Positions 7,603 to 16,578 of a stretch of 56,948 bases of DNA are shown piece by piece. Under the pieces are notes generated by a model. That model worked only from the letters and a program-made list of their open reading frames with translations, did no database searches and was not told the origin of the DNA. The translations under genes and the position numbers were made by a program. Position 1 is the stretch's first letter. The number at the start of each line of letters is the position of its first letter. Location of the stretch: positions 1 through 56,948 of the IMG/VR virus record IMGVR_UViG_3300037502_002662. One strand, written 5' to 3'. The stretch is from a virus.

Positions 7603-8205
7603 ATGGAATATAATGAAGTCCTTGTTTATGAACTATTAAATAAACCTTTATCACAAGAAAACTTAAATAAACTCATAGATATGAACTCAGGACTTGTAGG
7701 TAATGAATTAAAACGATTTAATTTAATAGGTGATGATGAAGCTAAGAGTTATGGCTTTGAAGCACTTTTTAAAGCCATAAAAACTTACAAAAAGTCTAGA
7801 GGTAAATTTTCTACATACGCTACAATATGTATAAGAAATAGATTAAGACAACTATTGCGTGAACGCAAGAATAGAAATAAACTAAAATGTATTTCTATAT
7901 ATACTCCAATTACTATTGATGGTAATGTTACATTAGAAGATAGTATTGCTAGCCCTTTAGATACAGAAGAGTTTGGCATATCTAGCGCTTCTATACAATA
8001 TATAAATAAATGTATAAAAGATGTTTTAAGTACATATAATCAAGGTACAGCTAAAAGTATCTTGTTGTCTTGGATAAAATCTAACTATACATATAGTAAT
8101 ATTAAATTAGCAAATATATATAATGTGTCGCAGCCTTATGTAAATAGAGTAATTAATAAGTTTAGAAAAAAACTACTTGAAGAGTTAGGGGGTTGTTATT
8201 TATAA
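7603..8205 (+). CDS. Sigma-70-like RNA polymerase sigma factor
   Basis: A 200-residue protein. Region 2 spans about residues 30-87: SYGFEALFKAIKTYKKSRG, then KFSTYATICIRNRLRQLLRE, matching the core-binding and -10-recognition helices. Region 4-like helix-turn-helix lies at the C-terminus (SNIKLANIYNVSQPYVNRVI). It would direct host RNA polymerase to phage promoters, probably late ones. Candidate targets are the shared AACGTATAAT boxes before the terminase (35383) and scaffold (40049) genes. Confidence 0.85.
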   Translation: MEYNEVLVYELLNKPLSQENLNKLIDMNSGLVGNELKRFNLIGDDEAKSYGFEALFKAIKTYKKSRGKFSTYATICIRNRLRQLLRERKNRNKLKCISIYTPITIDGNVTLEDSIASPLDTEEFGISSASIQYINKCIKDVLSTYNQGTAKSILLSWIKSNYTYSNIKLANIYNVSQPYVNRVINKFRKKLLEELGGCYL

Positions 8206-9491
8206 TGTTAAATGATATAGCTAAAGCTATTAAAGAAATACAACTTATGTCAAGTCGTAATGCTAAGAAAAATTTATTATTAAAATACAAAAACTTGTCA
8301 GGTTTTAAAGATGTATTGCATTTTATTTACAATCCTTATCTAAAAACTAATATAGCAAAGAAAAAATTAAATAAACGTAAGCATGACAAGGTGCCACAGG
8401 AACATATATCTATTAAACAAATAATAAAGTATTTTGAATTAAACCAGACAGGTAATGACAATGACTTGTATTATGCTTGGCAGTTTATCAATCAACAAAA
8501 CACAGCTATTGCTAAAGAACTTGCTATTGCTATGATTACACAAAATCTTAAAATAGGCGTTAGTGTTAAAACATTAAATGATGTATACGGTACTGGTTTT
8601 ATACCTATTATAGATTGTATGCTTGGTAAAAAGTATAGTGATGTAAAGCATAAAATGAAAGGTTGTTATATTGCATCTAAGAAAATAGATGGTGTACGTA
8701 GGTTATTAATAAAAGAAAATGGAAATATAAGAATGTATAGCAGAAATGGCAAATTAGACACTGGACTTGTAGATATTATCAGGGAAGCTAAACATCTTCC
8801 GGATAATGCTGTATATGATGGGGAGTTAACAGCGAAAGGCAACTTTAAAAATAACCTAGAATTAAGACAAGCTACAAATTCAATAGCTAACAGAAAAGGT
8901 GTAAGAACTGGGTTAGTATTTAATATCTTTGACATGATACCAGTTAATGAATTTAAGAAAGGCAAATCTACATTTACTGCTATTGTAAGAAAAGCAGCTA
9001 TAGCTAGTATGTTCTCTGATAATGATATGATAAACATAAATTTATCATATCTTGAACATATAAAACCTGTGCCAATATTAATGGTATCGTCAGATCTAAC
9101 GGTGCACGAAAGAATATTTGCTGAAGAAATAAAACGTGGTGGAGAAGGGATAATGCTAGTTAAAGATGATAGTTTATATGAGGTTGGTAAAAGATCTAAT
9201 AATTGGGTTAAAATGAAAAGGTATGAGGATGTAGATCTAAAAGTCGTAGACATAGAAGAAGGTACAGGTAGATTGAAGGACAAACTTGGGGCTGTTATTG
9301 TAGATTATAGGGGTAACCTAGTAAAGGTAGGTTCTGGCTTCAGCGACTCGGAGCGCCAACGCTTTTGGGAAAAACCTAGTGAAATAATAGGTAAAACTAT
9401 TGAAATAACACATCAAGGTGAAAGTAAAAACAAAAATGGCGGTATATCTTTAAATTGTCCTATATTTAAAGGTATTAGATATGATAAATAA
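8205..9491 (+). CDS. ATP-dependent DNA ligase
   Basis: A 428-residue ligase. The ATG at 8205 overlaps the sigma-factor stop (TAATG). The adenylated lysine is Lys160 in KKIDGVRR (motif I). Motif III is YDGELT, motif IV is EGIMLVKD, and motif V is NWVKMKR. The C-terminal OB domain includes VGSGFSDSERQRFW and GKTIEITHQG. It seals nicks using ATP, fitting the T4/T7-type group rather than the host NAD-dependent enzyme. Confidence 0.95.
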   Translation: MLNDIAKAIKEIQLMSSRNAKKNLLLKYKNLSGFKDVLHFIYNPYLKTNIAKKKLNKRKHDKVPQEHISIKQIIKYFELNQTGNDNDLYYAWQFINQQNTAIAKELAIAMITQNLKIGVSVKTLNDVYGTGFIPIIDCMLGKKYSDVKHKMKGCYIASKKIDGVRRLLIKENGNIRMYSRNGKLDTGLVDIIREAKHLPDNAVYDGELTAKGNFKNNLELRQATNSIANRKGVRTGLVFNIFDMIPVNEFKKGKSTFTAIVRKAAIASMFSDNDMININLSYLEHIKPVPILMVSSDLTVHERIFAEEIKRGGEGIMLVKDDSLYEVGKRSNNWVKMKRYEDVDLKVVDIEEGTGRLKDKLGAVIVDYRGNLVKVGSGFSDSERQRFWEKPSEIIGKTIEITHQGESKNKNGGISLNCPIFKGIRYDK

Positions 9492-9732
9492 GGAGGTGAG
9501 TAATATAACACGCAAAGAAAAATTTAGACAGGATTATTTAGAAAAAGCACATACAACTGGGGTTAGTAAGCTAATTGTAGTTGTTAGACTACCAAGTGGT
9601 GCACAAGAAGTTATTATAAACGATGATAACATTTCAGAAAAAATGGCTTATTATTTAGCTGCTTATGATAACGACTTAAAATTAAAAGGTGCACCTATGG
9701 ACATTAAAATTGAACAATATTTGATAGTATAA
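9481..9732 (+). CDS. Hypothetical small protein (start uncertain)
   Basis: An 83-residue reading frame overlapping the ligase by 11 bases. The only strong ribosome site (AAGGAGGTG) lies inside the frame, followed 7 bases later by an in-frame ATA codon at 9505 that could start a 75-residue form; the ATG at 9481 has no good site. The body contains VSKLIVVVRLPSGAQEVIIN. Family unknown. Confidence 0.6.
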   Translation: MINKEVSNITRKEKFRQDYLEKAHTTGVSKLIVVVRLPSGAQEVIINDDNISEKMAYYLAAYDNDLKLKGAPMDIKIEQYLIV

Positions 9733-9749
9733 AAGGAGGAAAGTACAAA

Positions 9750-10370
9750 ATGGCTATAATTGCAACTGATGGTTCTTGTAAAAGAAATGGGAAACCCGAT
9801 TGTATATCAAGCTATGCTATAGTAGTATGGGTAGGCGACAAAGAATATGAAATTGTAGGTTATGAATATGAATCTACAAGCCAACGCGGTGAATTAATGG
9901 GTATAAGACACGCATTAGAAATAGGCAAAAAGTTAATTGAGCAAAAAGACGAGGAAGAAATTTACTTAATTACTGACTCTGAATACGCAAGAAAGGCTAT
10001 TTACTATAAATGGTTTGACAAATGGTCAAGAAATGGTTGGAAAACTTCATCAGGTAGTGATGTAAAGAATAAGGATTTATGGCAGGATATAATGAAACTT
10101 GTAGATAGTTACGATGAAGATACTCTACACATATTTCAGGTTAAAGGGCATGTTAATGTAAATAATGATGATAAAGTACGTGAAGCAATGCTTAATTTTA
10201 TAGACTGTAATAATGGCGTGAAGCCTCCAAGACATGTATTGATTACATTTTTATCAATGAATAACAAAGCAGACAAATTAGCAAAAGAATATGTTGAAGA
10301 GATTAATGAGATTTATTTGAATAATATTGCTGATAATATGGAACCTACAGAAGGATATAGTTGGAAATAA
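9750..10370 (+). CDS. rnhA: Ribonuclease HI
   Basis: A 206-residue protein with RNase H1 landmarks: TDGSCKRNG with Asp7, SQRGELMG with Glu48, YLITDSEYA with Asp76, and a late Asp in NNKADKLAKE. It removes RNA from RNA-DNA hybrids such as primers. It lies after the ligase, consistent with lagging-strand processing. It is longer than bacterial RNase HI because of an insert before the last Asp. Confidence 0.9.
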   Translation: MAIIATDGSCKRNGKPDCISSYAIVVWVGDKEYEIVGYEYESTSQRGELMGIRHALEIGKKLIEQKDEEEIYLITDSEYARKAIYYKWFDKWSRNGWKTSSGSDVKNKDLWQDIMKLVDSYDEDTLHIFQVKGHVNVNNDDKVREAMLNFIDCNNGVKPPRHVLITFLSMNNKADKLAKEYVEEINEIYLNNIADNMEPTEGYSWK

Positions 10371-10429
10371 ATCACTTAAAGTCGTCATCATAAAATAAAT
10401 TTCCTTCTTATAACTGTGTATTATTATAT

Positions 10430-10440
10430 TATAATATAAT
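10430..10440 (+). promoter_or_regulatory. Candidate -10 box
   Basis: Two overlapping TATAAT hexamers (10430 and 10435) lie in the 100-base gap after the RNase H gene. The -35 match is weak. Confidence 0.4.
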
Positions 10441-10470
10441 AAGAAAGTAAAAAGTAAAGGAGTGAGTCAT

Positions 10471-10794
10471 ATGTCAAGGGTTTTTATACTTAACAATAAT
10501 CTACACAATTATGATAAAGCCAAACGTTTTGGAGAATTAGTTAATGTTACTCAGGGCCGCTTACCTATATTTAAAACAGATACTGTTTTAAATATGGTAA
10601 GTTTTGGTTTAAAAAATTTTACTAAGGATGACTATTTATTAGTCTCTGGACCAGTTCTATTAAATATACTGGCTACGACTATATTATATGAGAAGTTTGA
10701 TAATTTTAAGCTGCTCATATTTGATGCTAAAAAGCAAGATTATGTAGTTAGACACATTACTAAGGAAAATATTAGGGCAATTTGTGGTATATAA
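10471..10794 (+). CDS. Hypothetical protein
   Basis: A 107-residue protein with ATG 10471 behind AAAGGAGTG; the GTG at 10462 is part of the binding site. The pattern SRVFILNNNLHNYDKAKRFG, with later DDYLLVSGPVLLNILA, suggests an alpha/beta fold. No family recognised. It stands between the promoter-like gap and the next gene, a candidate single-strand-binding protein. Confidence 0.65.
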   Translation: MSRVFILNNNLHNYDKAKRFGELVNVTQGRLPIFKTDTVLNMVSFGLKNFTKDDYLLVSGPVLLNILATTILYEKFDNFKLLIFDAKKQDYVVRHITKENIRAICGI

Positions 10795-10833
10795 CCACTT
10801 GCAAATAAAAATTTTAAAAGGGGGAAATTAATA

Positions 10834-11583
10834 ATGTCAAAAAATGAAATTATGGAAAAGCAACAAAATGAACTTATGGAAAATATTGAGGCTCCATTAG
10901 GTTTCGAAGATGAAGAAAAAGGTGATATGATTATACCTCGTGTAAAAATTGTACAAACTCTATCACCTGAAAGAAAAGATAAGATTGCTGAAGAAGGCGA
11001 CATAATCAATTCTTTAACTAAAGAAAAATTAAATGGTAAAGTGTTTATTCCTGTCTTTAAATTCAATTCTAATATAGAATGGAGACCACGCTCTGAAGGA
11101 GGAGGCATTGTCTGTATAGCAAGAGATGGTAAAATTGGTGTAACTAATGATGGTAGTACAAAAATTTGTAAACAGTGCCGTAGAAATAAGTTTGATAATA
11201 GTAAACAAGGTAAAGATGCAATACCTAAATGTACCAAGTATATTAATTTCTTTGGGTTTATGGAAGATAGCATGATACCTATCATTATTAGTTTTGGTAA
11301 AACAAATTATAATGAAGGAAGAAAATTATACAGCTTAGCAAAAGTTACTATGCAAAATATGTGGAACCATAAATATACGTTACAAGAAAAGCTCATGTCA
11401 AAGAATGGTAATGAATGGTATATTATTGATGTAGTACCAGCAGGCCCCACAACTGAAGAACAAAGAGCTCACGGAAGTACATTATATAAACAATTTAGAT
11501 ATGCTGACTTAAATGTAGATACTGAAGAAGAAACTGATCCTACAATGGCTAGTGATGAAGAAATTAAAAGTGTAGAATTTTAG
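10834..11583 (+). CDS. Putative single-stranded DNA-binding or recombination accessory protein
   Basis: A 249-residue acidic-tailed protein behind AAAGGGGG. The core has IPRVKIVQTLSPE and EGDIINSLT followed by FIPVFKF, then a four-Cys cluster (ICKQC, IPKC). The C-terminus is acidic (TEEETDP, ASDEEIKSVEF), like many ssDNA-binding proteins. It lies immediately before the primase-helicase gene. I cannot name the family with certainty, so the role is inferred from context, the acidic tail and the metal site. Confidence 0.55.
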   Translation: MSKNEIMEKQQNELMENIEAPLGFEDEEKGDMIIPRVKIVQTLSPERKDKIAEEGDIINSLTKEKLNGKVFIPVFKFNSNIEWRPRSEGGGIVCIARDGKIGVTNDGSTKICKQCRRNKFDNSKQGKDAIPKCTKYINFFGFMEDSMIPIIISFGKTNYNEGRKLYSLAKVTMQNMWNHKYTLQEKLMSKNGNEWYIIDVVPAGPTTEEQRAHGSTLYKQFRYADLNVDTEEETDPTMASDEEIKSVEF

Positions 11584-11613
11584 TATTAGCGGGAGTATAT
11601 CCCGCTTAATACT
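11582..11613 (+). terminator. Strong stem-loop between ssDNA-binding-like and primase genes
   Basis: AGTATTAGCGGG pairs with CCCGCTTAATACT with one bulged T and a 7-base loop. No long T-tract follows, so it may be a processing or attenuation hairpin rather than a full terminator. Confidence 0.6.
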
Positions 11614-11636
11614 ACTTGTTAAAGGGGGAATAGCAT

Positions 11637-14594
11637 TTGAACTGGCCAGAATATCGCAATCGTATTCTTGCTGAAATAGACAATGAAGCCTTTTATATGT
11701 CAGAGTTAGACAATGTAATAAGGCGTGGCAGCGAATTAAAAGCTGAGTGCCCTTTCTCAGAACTTCATGAAAACCAATCCGATGATACTCCCTCGTTTAC
11801 AGTTAATTTAGACAAGGGTGTTTATTATTGCCATACTTGTCATAGTAAAGGTAATGTGCATACATTATATAAAACATTATATGGCCTAACATCAACAGAG
11901 GCTTGGTTTGAATTAGGTGATGCTTTAAATATACCAAGGCCTGACACTAGCGAACCATTTAGACCAGAGATACCTACAGGTCTTGTAGGTAAATTTCATC
12001 AGAATTTAATTAATCAAACAGGTCCATTAAGAGATGTTTTACGTAAAAAACGGGGCTTAACAGATGAAACATTGAAGCGTTTTCAGCTTGGTTGGGATGG
12101 AGAAAGGATTACAATACCTATATATGATGAGTACAATAGATTAGTTAATTTTCGTAGGTACAAATGGAATAGTAATAATGACCAATGGAAAGTATTAAAT
12201 TACGAAGATGAATTAGGAAATACATATGGTGAAGTAAGGATTTTTGGTATTGAAAACCTAATTAATGATGATATAGAAGAGATTATATGGTGCGAAGGTG
12301 AAATGGATCGTATAATTTTAGAGCAGTACAGCTTCCCAGCAGCATGCCCTACAGGTGGTGCAGGTACTTGGAGAAATGATTGGGCTAAGTATTTTAGAAA
12401 CAAAAAACGTGTATACATTTTACAAGATAATGATAAAGCAGGTAAAGAAGCAACAGAAAAGATATGTCATAAGTTGTATAGAGTAACAGATCCATACGTA
12501 CCTAAATGGCCAGATGATTTTTTGCATAAGGGTGACGCTACTGATTTCTTTGTAAAATGTGGTTATACTAAAGAAGATCTACAAAAGTTACTGGATAATG
12601 CTGAAAAATTTATACATCCTAATTCTTCTGAATTGACGCAAACAGACACTGAGGCTATTGCGGTACATTTAGCAGACTCTGCTAATGCTACTCTACACGG
12701 TAAAAAGATTAAAGTACCTGTAATGGTATCTGGTAAGGATAATACACCATACATTTGCCCTAAGAAGATAAAGTATTATTGTGGTGATCAAGCGGATGCC
12801 GAGAATAAGCGCTGTCAGTCATGTGATCTTGCATTTACAGGTGGTTTAAAATTAATAGAACTCGGTGCGCACAATAAAGACACTTTAAAGTTAATAAAAT
12901 GTAGTGAAAAGAAACAACAGGAGGTACTCAAACATATAGCAGGTATAAATAAGAATTGTCCTAAGTGTACAATAACTGTAGAAGAGTCAATGAACTTAGA
13001 AGAAATTAGAATGATACCTAAAGCTGAGGACTCTAACGTATCAAAAGTACATGAATATGTAGTTAGATTAGGTTACAGTATATCTGATGATATTAAAACT
13101 AATAAAAGATATACTATGGTAGGTTATATGTGGCCAGACCCACATACACAATATGCAACATACATATTTGATAAAGCAATACCAGAGAAAGACTTTATAT
13201 CTGAATTTGAAATGACTGATGAGATATATAATCAATTAAAAATATTTCAAGTAAATAAAGGTCAAACAATAGAAGATAAATTTAATGAAATACATAGAGA
13301 TTTAGAAAGAAATATTACTCATATATGGGAACGACGTGATGTAGCAATAGCGGTAGATTTAATATATCATACTGTTTTAAATTTTTACTTTCAAGGACAG
13401 TTTGTAAAACGTGGTTGGGGAGAATTACTTATTATAGGTGACTCTGGACAAGCAAAAACTACACTTGTAGAAAGACTTATGAGTCACTATAGGCTGGGTG
13501 AAATGTATTCAGGTGAGTCATCAAAGCGTACAGGCCTTGTATACAATTTACAACAAAACAACAAGAGATGGTTTTTAGTATGGGGCGCGTTTCCACTAAA
13601 TGATGGTGGTTTAATAGCTATAGATGAATTATCTGGTATAGATGAAAAAGAATTAGCTATTATGTCAGATGTACGTTCATCAGGTATAGCTAAGGCAACT
13701 GGTGTTATAACTGCTGAAACAAATGCACGGACAAGAGCTATTTATATATCTAACCCTAGAAATGGTAGGCCCCTTAATACAGAAACATTTGGTGTAGAAG
13801 CAGTGCTAAAATTATTTGGCAAAACAGAAGACGTCAGAAGGCTAGACCTAGCCATAGCAGTCGCATCCGGTGATGTAAACCCAGCTTTAATTAATAGGCG
13901 TATTTCTCAATTAGATGATGTACAACATGTATATACCTCTGATTTATGCAATTTACGCGCCCTATGGGCATGGAGCCGCAGGGCAGATAACATCAGGTTT
14001 ACAAATGAGTGTATACAATATATACTAGATGCTGCTACTAAAATGGGTAATAAGTATTCTTCCAGTGTACCTATTGTAGAAGCTGCAGACCAACGTATGA
14101 AAATAGCAAGATTAGCAGTAGCAACCGCTTGCTGTATGTTTTCTACAGAAGATGGCGAGAATGTAATTGTAGATAAAGGACATGCAGAATTTGTAGTTAG
14201 CTTTATGGACAGAATTTATAGTTCGAAAAGTTTTGCTTATGATAAACTATCTGAACGTGATAAACAAAATACAGATGCTTCTGCAGATAAACTAGAAAAA
14301 CTTAGAAAAGAGTTCATTTTATTGCCTCTACCTGACCATAATGAAATGGCTAGAATACTGTATAACTTACCATACTTCAATAGATACACACTTGAAGATT
14401 ATTCTGGTTTACCTAAAGATGAACTAAGAGCCTTACTTAAGTTTTTAACTACAAGACATTTAATAGAAAAAACTCGTGGTGATTATAGACGCTATCCATT
14501 AGGTACCGAATTTTTTGCAAGTATTTTAAATAGACCTATCTTAACAGATGAGCTTAATAAAGTACGTAAAGAACATTATAATACAGAGTATTAA
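11637..14594 (+). CDS. Primase-helicase: CHC2/TOPRIM primase fused to MCM-like AAA+ helicase
   Basis: A 985-residue protein from TTG 11637 behind AAAGGGGG. Residues about 30-75 form a DnaG-type zinc ribbon (Cys38, His44, Cys65, Cys68). A TOPRIM domain has Glu220 (WCEGEMD) and ILQDNDKAG (Asp264, Asp266). A second Cys cluster spans 373-443. The C-terminal AAA+ module is MCM-like rather than DnaB-like: Walker A GDSGQAKTT (600-608), Walker B GGLIAIDELSG (656 on), the insert SGIAKATGV, sensor-1 Asn in YISNPRNG, and an arginine pair in DVRRLDLA. A winged helix ends it. It primes and unwinds DNA at the fork. A primase-MCM fusion is known from Bacillus cereus prophage (BcMCM). Confidence 0.85.
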   Translation: MNWPEYRNRILAEIDNEAFYMSELDNVIRRGSELKAECPFSELHENQSDDTPSFTVNLDKGVYYCHTCHSKGNVHTLYKTLYGLTSTEAWFELGDALNIPRPDTSEPFRPEIPTGLVGKFHQNLINQTGPLRDVLRKKRGLTDETLKRFQLGWDGERITIPIYDEYNRLVNFRRYKWNSNNDQWKVLNYEDELGNTYGEVRIFGIENLINDDIEEIIWCEGEMDRIILEQYSFPAACPTGGAGTWRNDWAKYFRNKKRVYILQDNDKAGKEATEKICHKLYRVTDPYVPKWPDDFLHKGDATDFFVKCGYTKEDLQKLLDNAEKFIHPNSSELTQTDTEAIAVHLADSANATLHGKKIKVPVMVSGKDNTPYICPKKIKYYCGDQADAENKRCQSCDLAFTGGLKLIELGAHNKDTLKLIKCSEKKQQEVLKHIAGINKNCPKCTITVEESMNLEEIRMIPKAEDSNVSKVHEYVVRLGYSISDDIKTNKRYTMVGYMWPDPHTQYATYIFDKAIPEKDFISEFEMTDEIYNQLKIFQVNKGQTIEDKFNEIHRDLERNITHIWERRDVAIAVDLIYHTVLNFYFQGQFVKRGWGELLIIGDSGQAKTTLVERLMSHYRLGEMYSGESSKRTGLVYNLQQNNKRWFLVWGAFPLNDGGLIAIDELSGIDEKELAIMSDVRSSGIAKATGVITAETNARTRAIYISNPRNGRPLNTETFGVEAVLKLFGKTEDVRRLDLAIAVASGDVNPALINRRISQLDDVQHVYTSDLCNLRALWAWSRRADNIRFTNECIQYILDAATKMGNKYSSSVPIVEAADQRMKIARLAVATACCMFSTEDGENVIVDKGHAEFVVSFMDRIYSSKSFAYDKLSERDKQNTDASADKLEKLRKEFILLPLPDHNEMARILYNLPYFNRYTLEDYSGLPKDELRALLKFLTTRHLIEKTRGDYRRYPLGTEFFASILNRPILTDELNKVRKEHYNTEY

Positions 14595-14610
14595 TAAAGG
14601 GGGAATAAGA

Positions 14611-15627
14611 TTGTTAACTAAAGATATTATAACACAATTGAATAATTGTAAGGTAGTTTCAACCATTACACAAGATGAAAATGAAAAAGAATGGCTGCAT
14701 GTAAGGTCTAATGGTATAGGTGGATCTGATATAGGTACTATATGTGGTGTAAATAAATGGTCTACACCAAGATTATTATATTTAAAGAAGACAGGACAAT
14801 ATAAGGAGTCATATGAAAAACAAGATGATGGCTCTGTAGATAGAATGCGTTTTGGACACTTATTAGAACCTATTGTTGCGCAAGAATTTGAATATCGTAT
14901 GAATGAAAATGGTAGAAATATACGTATTATAGAAGTTAAAGCTACTTTTTGTCATAAAGATTATAAATGGGCATTAGCAAATGTAGACAGATTAATTATA
15001 GATAATGAGACAAATAAAATAATAGGCGTATTAGAATGTAAAACAGCTAGTGAATACTTAAAAGAAGAATGGAATGAAGGTGATATACCTGTATCTTACC
15101 TGTATCAGCTTAATTGGTACCTTTGGATATTAGGTTTAAATTACGGTGCATTGGCTTGTCTTGTAGGTGGTAATAAATTTTATTATTATGAAGTATATAG
15201 AAATGATGAGCTAATAAAAGAAATGCTTGAAAAAGCTGATAAGTTTTGGAACTACAATGTGAAAAATCTTATTGAGCCTGAACTTGATGGATCTGAAGCA
15301 TCAACGCGTCTTGTAGAAAAAATGAATGAAGATGTAGAACCTAACTCAGAAATTATATTAGAAGATGAAAGTGTAAATGAAATGGCAAATAATCTTATAA
15401 AGGTTAAGCAGGAAATAAAAGAGCTAGAAAAAATCAAAAAAGAGCTTGAAAATAAACTAAAAGAGAAGATAGGCAATCATGAAATTGCTTATACAACTGA
15501 TAGAGTTATGAAATGGAAGATTCATGTCCAACGCAGATTAGATAGTAAAAAGCTTAAAAAGGAAATGCCCGACATTTATAATGCTTTCTTAAAGGAAGCT
15601 ATATATAGAAGATTTACAATAAAATAA
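14611..15627 (+). CDS. YqaJ-type phage exonuclease/recombinase
   Basis: A 338-residue protein from TTG 14611, placed behind AAAGGGGG; the ATG at 14548 lies inside the upstream gene. Lambda-exonuclease-fold landmarks are IGGSDIGTICG, RFGHLLEPIVA, the Asp in ANVDRL and LECKTAS (E-x-K). Such 5'-3' exonucleases generate single strands for annealing recombination. A coiled coil (KVKQEIKELEKI) follows at about residues 270-300. No separate RecT/Beta annealase is seen. Confidence 0.85.
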   Translation: MLTKDIITQLNNCKVVSTITQDENEKEWLHVRSNGIGGSDIGTICGVNKWSTPRLLYLKKTGQYKESYEKQDDGSVDRMRFGHLLEPIVAQEFEYRMNENGRNIRIIEVKATFCHKDYKWALANVDRLIIDNETNKIIGVLECKTASEYLKEEWNEGDIPVSYLYQLNWYLWILGLNYGALACLVGGNKFYYYEVYRNDELIKEMLEKADKFWNYNVKNLIEPELDGSEASTRLVEKMNEDVEPNSEIILEDESVNEMANNLIKVKQEIKELEKIKKELENKLKEKIGNHEIAYTTDRVMKWKIHVQRRLDSKKLKKEMPDIYNAFLKEAIYRRFTIK

Positions 15628-15640
15628 AGGGGGAACTGTT

Positions 15641-16036
15641 ATGGGTATGCTACAGAAAATGCTTAATATGCAGAATAACTTACAAGAAAAATTAGGCTAT
15701 AATATTAAAGAAATGTCTATGAAAGAACGTGTTGATTTTATTAAAGAGTTCAGTATACATGCAACGCAAGAATTGCATGAAATGTTATATGAGCTACCTT
15801 ATTTAAAACCATGGAAAGATTACAATGAAATGACTTATGGGGAACGCTTGAAGCAGTTTGAAAAGGCTAGACAGGAGTTTAGTGATTTTATGCACTTTAC
15901 TTTGAATATTGCATTAGCCTTAGGCTTTTTTGAAGAACAAGACTTATACAAATACTATGTAGATAAGAATAAAGAAAATCATGTAAGACAAGATGAAGGC
16001 CGTAATAAAGGTATAAGATATAAGGAGGTTAAATAA
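15641..16036 (+). CDS. All-alpha dUTPase/NTP pyrophosphatase
   Basis: A 131-residue protein of the dimeric all-alpha dUTPase/MazG superfamily. Acidic metal ligands appear in QELHEMLYELP and QEFSDFMHF. The C-terminus has the family KNKENHVRQDEG signature. It hydrolyses dUTP to dUMP, lowering uracil incorporation and supplying ThyX. Confidence 0.75.
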   Translation: MGMLQKMLNMQNNLQEKLGYNIKEMSMKERVDFIKEFSIHATQELHEMLYELPYLKPWKDYNEMTYGERLKQFEKARQEFSDFMHFTLNIALALGFFEEQDLYKYYVDKNKENHVRQDEGRNKGIRYKEVK

Positions 16037-16308
16037 TGAGTTTTAGAGTTATAAAAGGTAAAAGTGAAAGCATCGCTAGAAATGAATGTATACTGGTTTG
16101 CGACGATAAAGTAAACAAATATATGGATTATATTATGGTAGGCATAAGTGATAAAGGCGCTTTAACACTTGCACATAATTGTGACCCAATATTTATGGCA
16201 ACTGCCTTAGAGCTAGTTAAGGATGCTTTTATAGATATGTTCTCAAAATTACCTAAACATGAACAAGAAATAGTATTAGAATATATAAATACATGTACCA
16301 ATGAATAG
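16036..16308 (+). CDS. Hypothetical protein
   Basis: A 90-residue protein overlapping the dUTPase stop by one base (TAATG) behind AAGGAGG. It has a mixed alpha/beta pattern (YIMVGISDKGALTLAHN, then a C-terminal helix). It lies within the nucleotide-metabolism operon. Family unknown. Confidence 0.65.
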   Translation: MSFRVIKGKSESIARNECILVCDDKVNKYMDYIMVGISDKGALTLAHNCDPIFMATALELVKDAFIDMFSKLPKHEQEIVLEYINTCTNE

Positions 16309-16322
16309 AAAGGAGGCATACA

Positions 16323-16565
16323 ATGATAGTAACCTGTGATACTAAAAGGTTTACAAGGGATGATTTAATAGGCTCAATTATACAACATAGACATAGTAAT
16401 GAATACTATTTAGTAAGCACCGCACCGCTTAAAAGTATAGAAAATACAATATTTGCTTATAACTTAAATGGAAAGACTCTCATTGAAATAGATTACATGG
16501 AATTATACAAAGATTTTGAAATATTCTTACCTACAGAGTACATGTTAAAACTGGAAAAGCTTTAA
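16323..16565 (+). CDS. Hypothetical protein
   Basis: An 80-residue protein behind AAAGGAGGCATACA. It looks beta-rich (RFTRDDLIGSIIQHRHSNEY, then LIEIDYMELYKDFEIF). No recognised family. It sits between the dUTPase unit and thyX. Confidence 0.65.
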   Translation: MIVTCDTKRFTRDDLIGSIIQHRHSNEYYLVSTAPLKSIENTIFAYNLNGKTLIEIDYMELYKDFEIFLPTEYMLKLEKL

Positions 16566-16578
16566 AAGGGGGATATTT

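Noticed and set aside
8666-9283. 205-residue minus-strand frame inside the ligase
   Set aside because: Antisense to a confidently identified ligase with all motifs; shadow frame.
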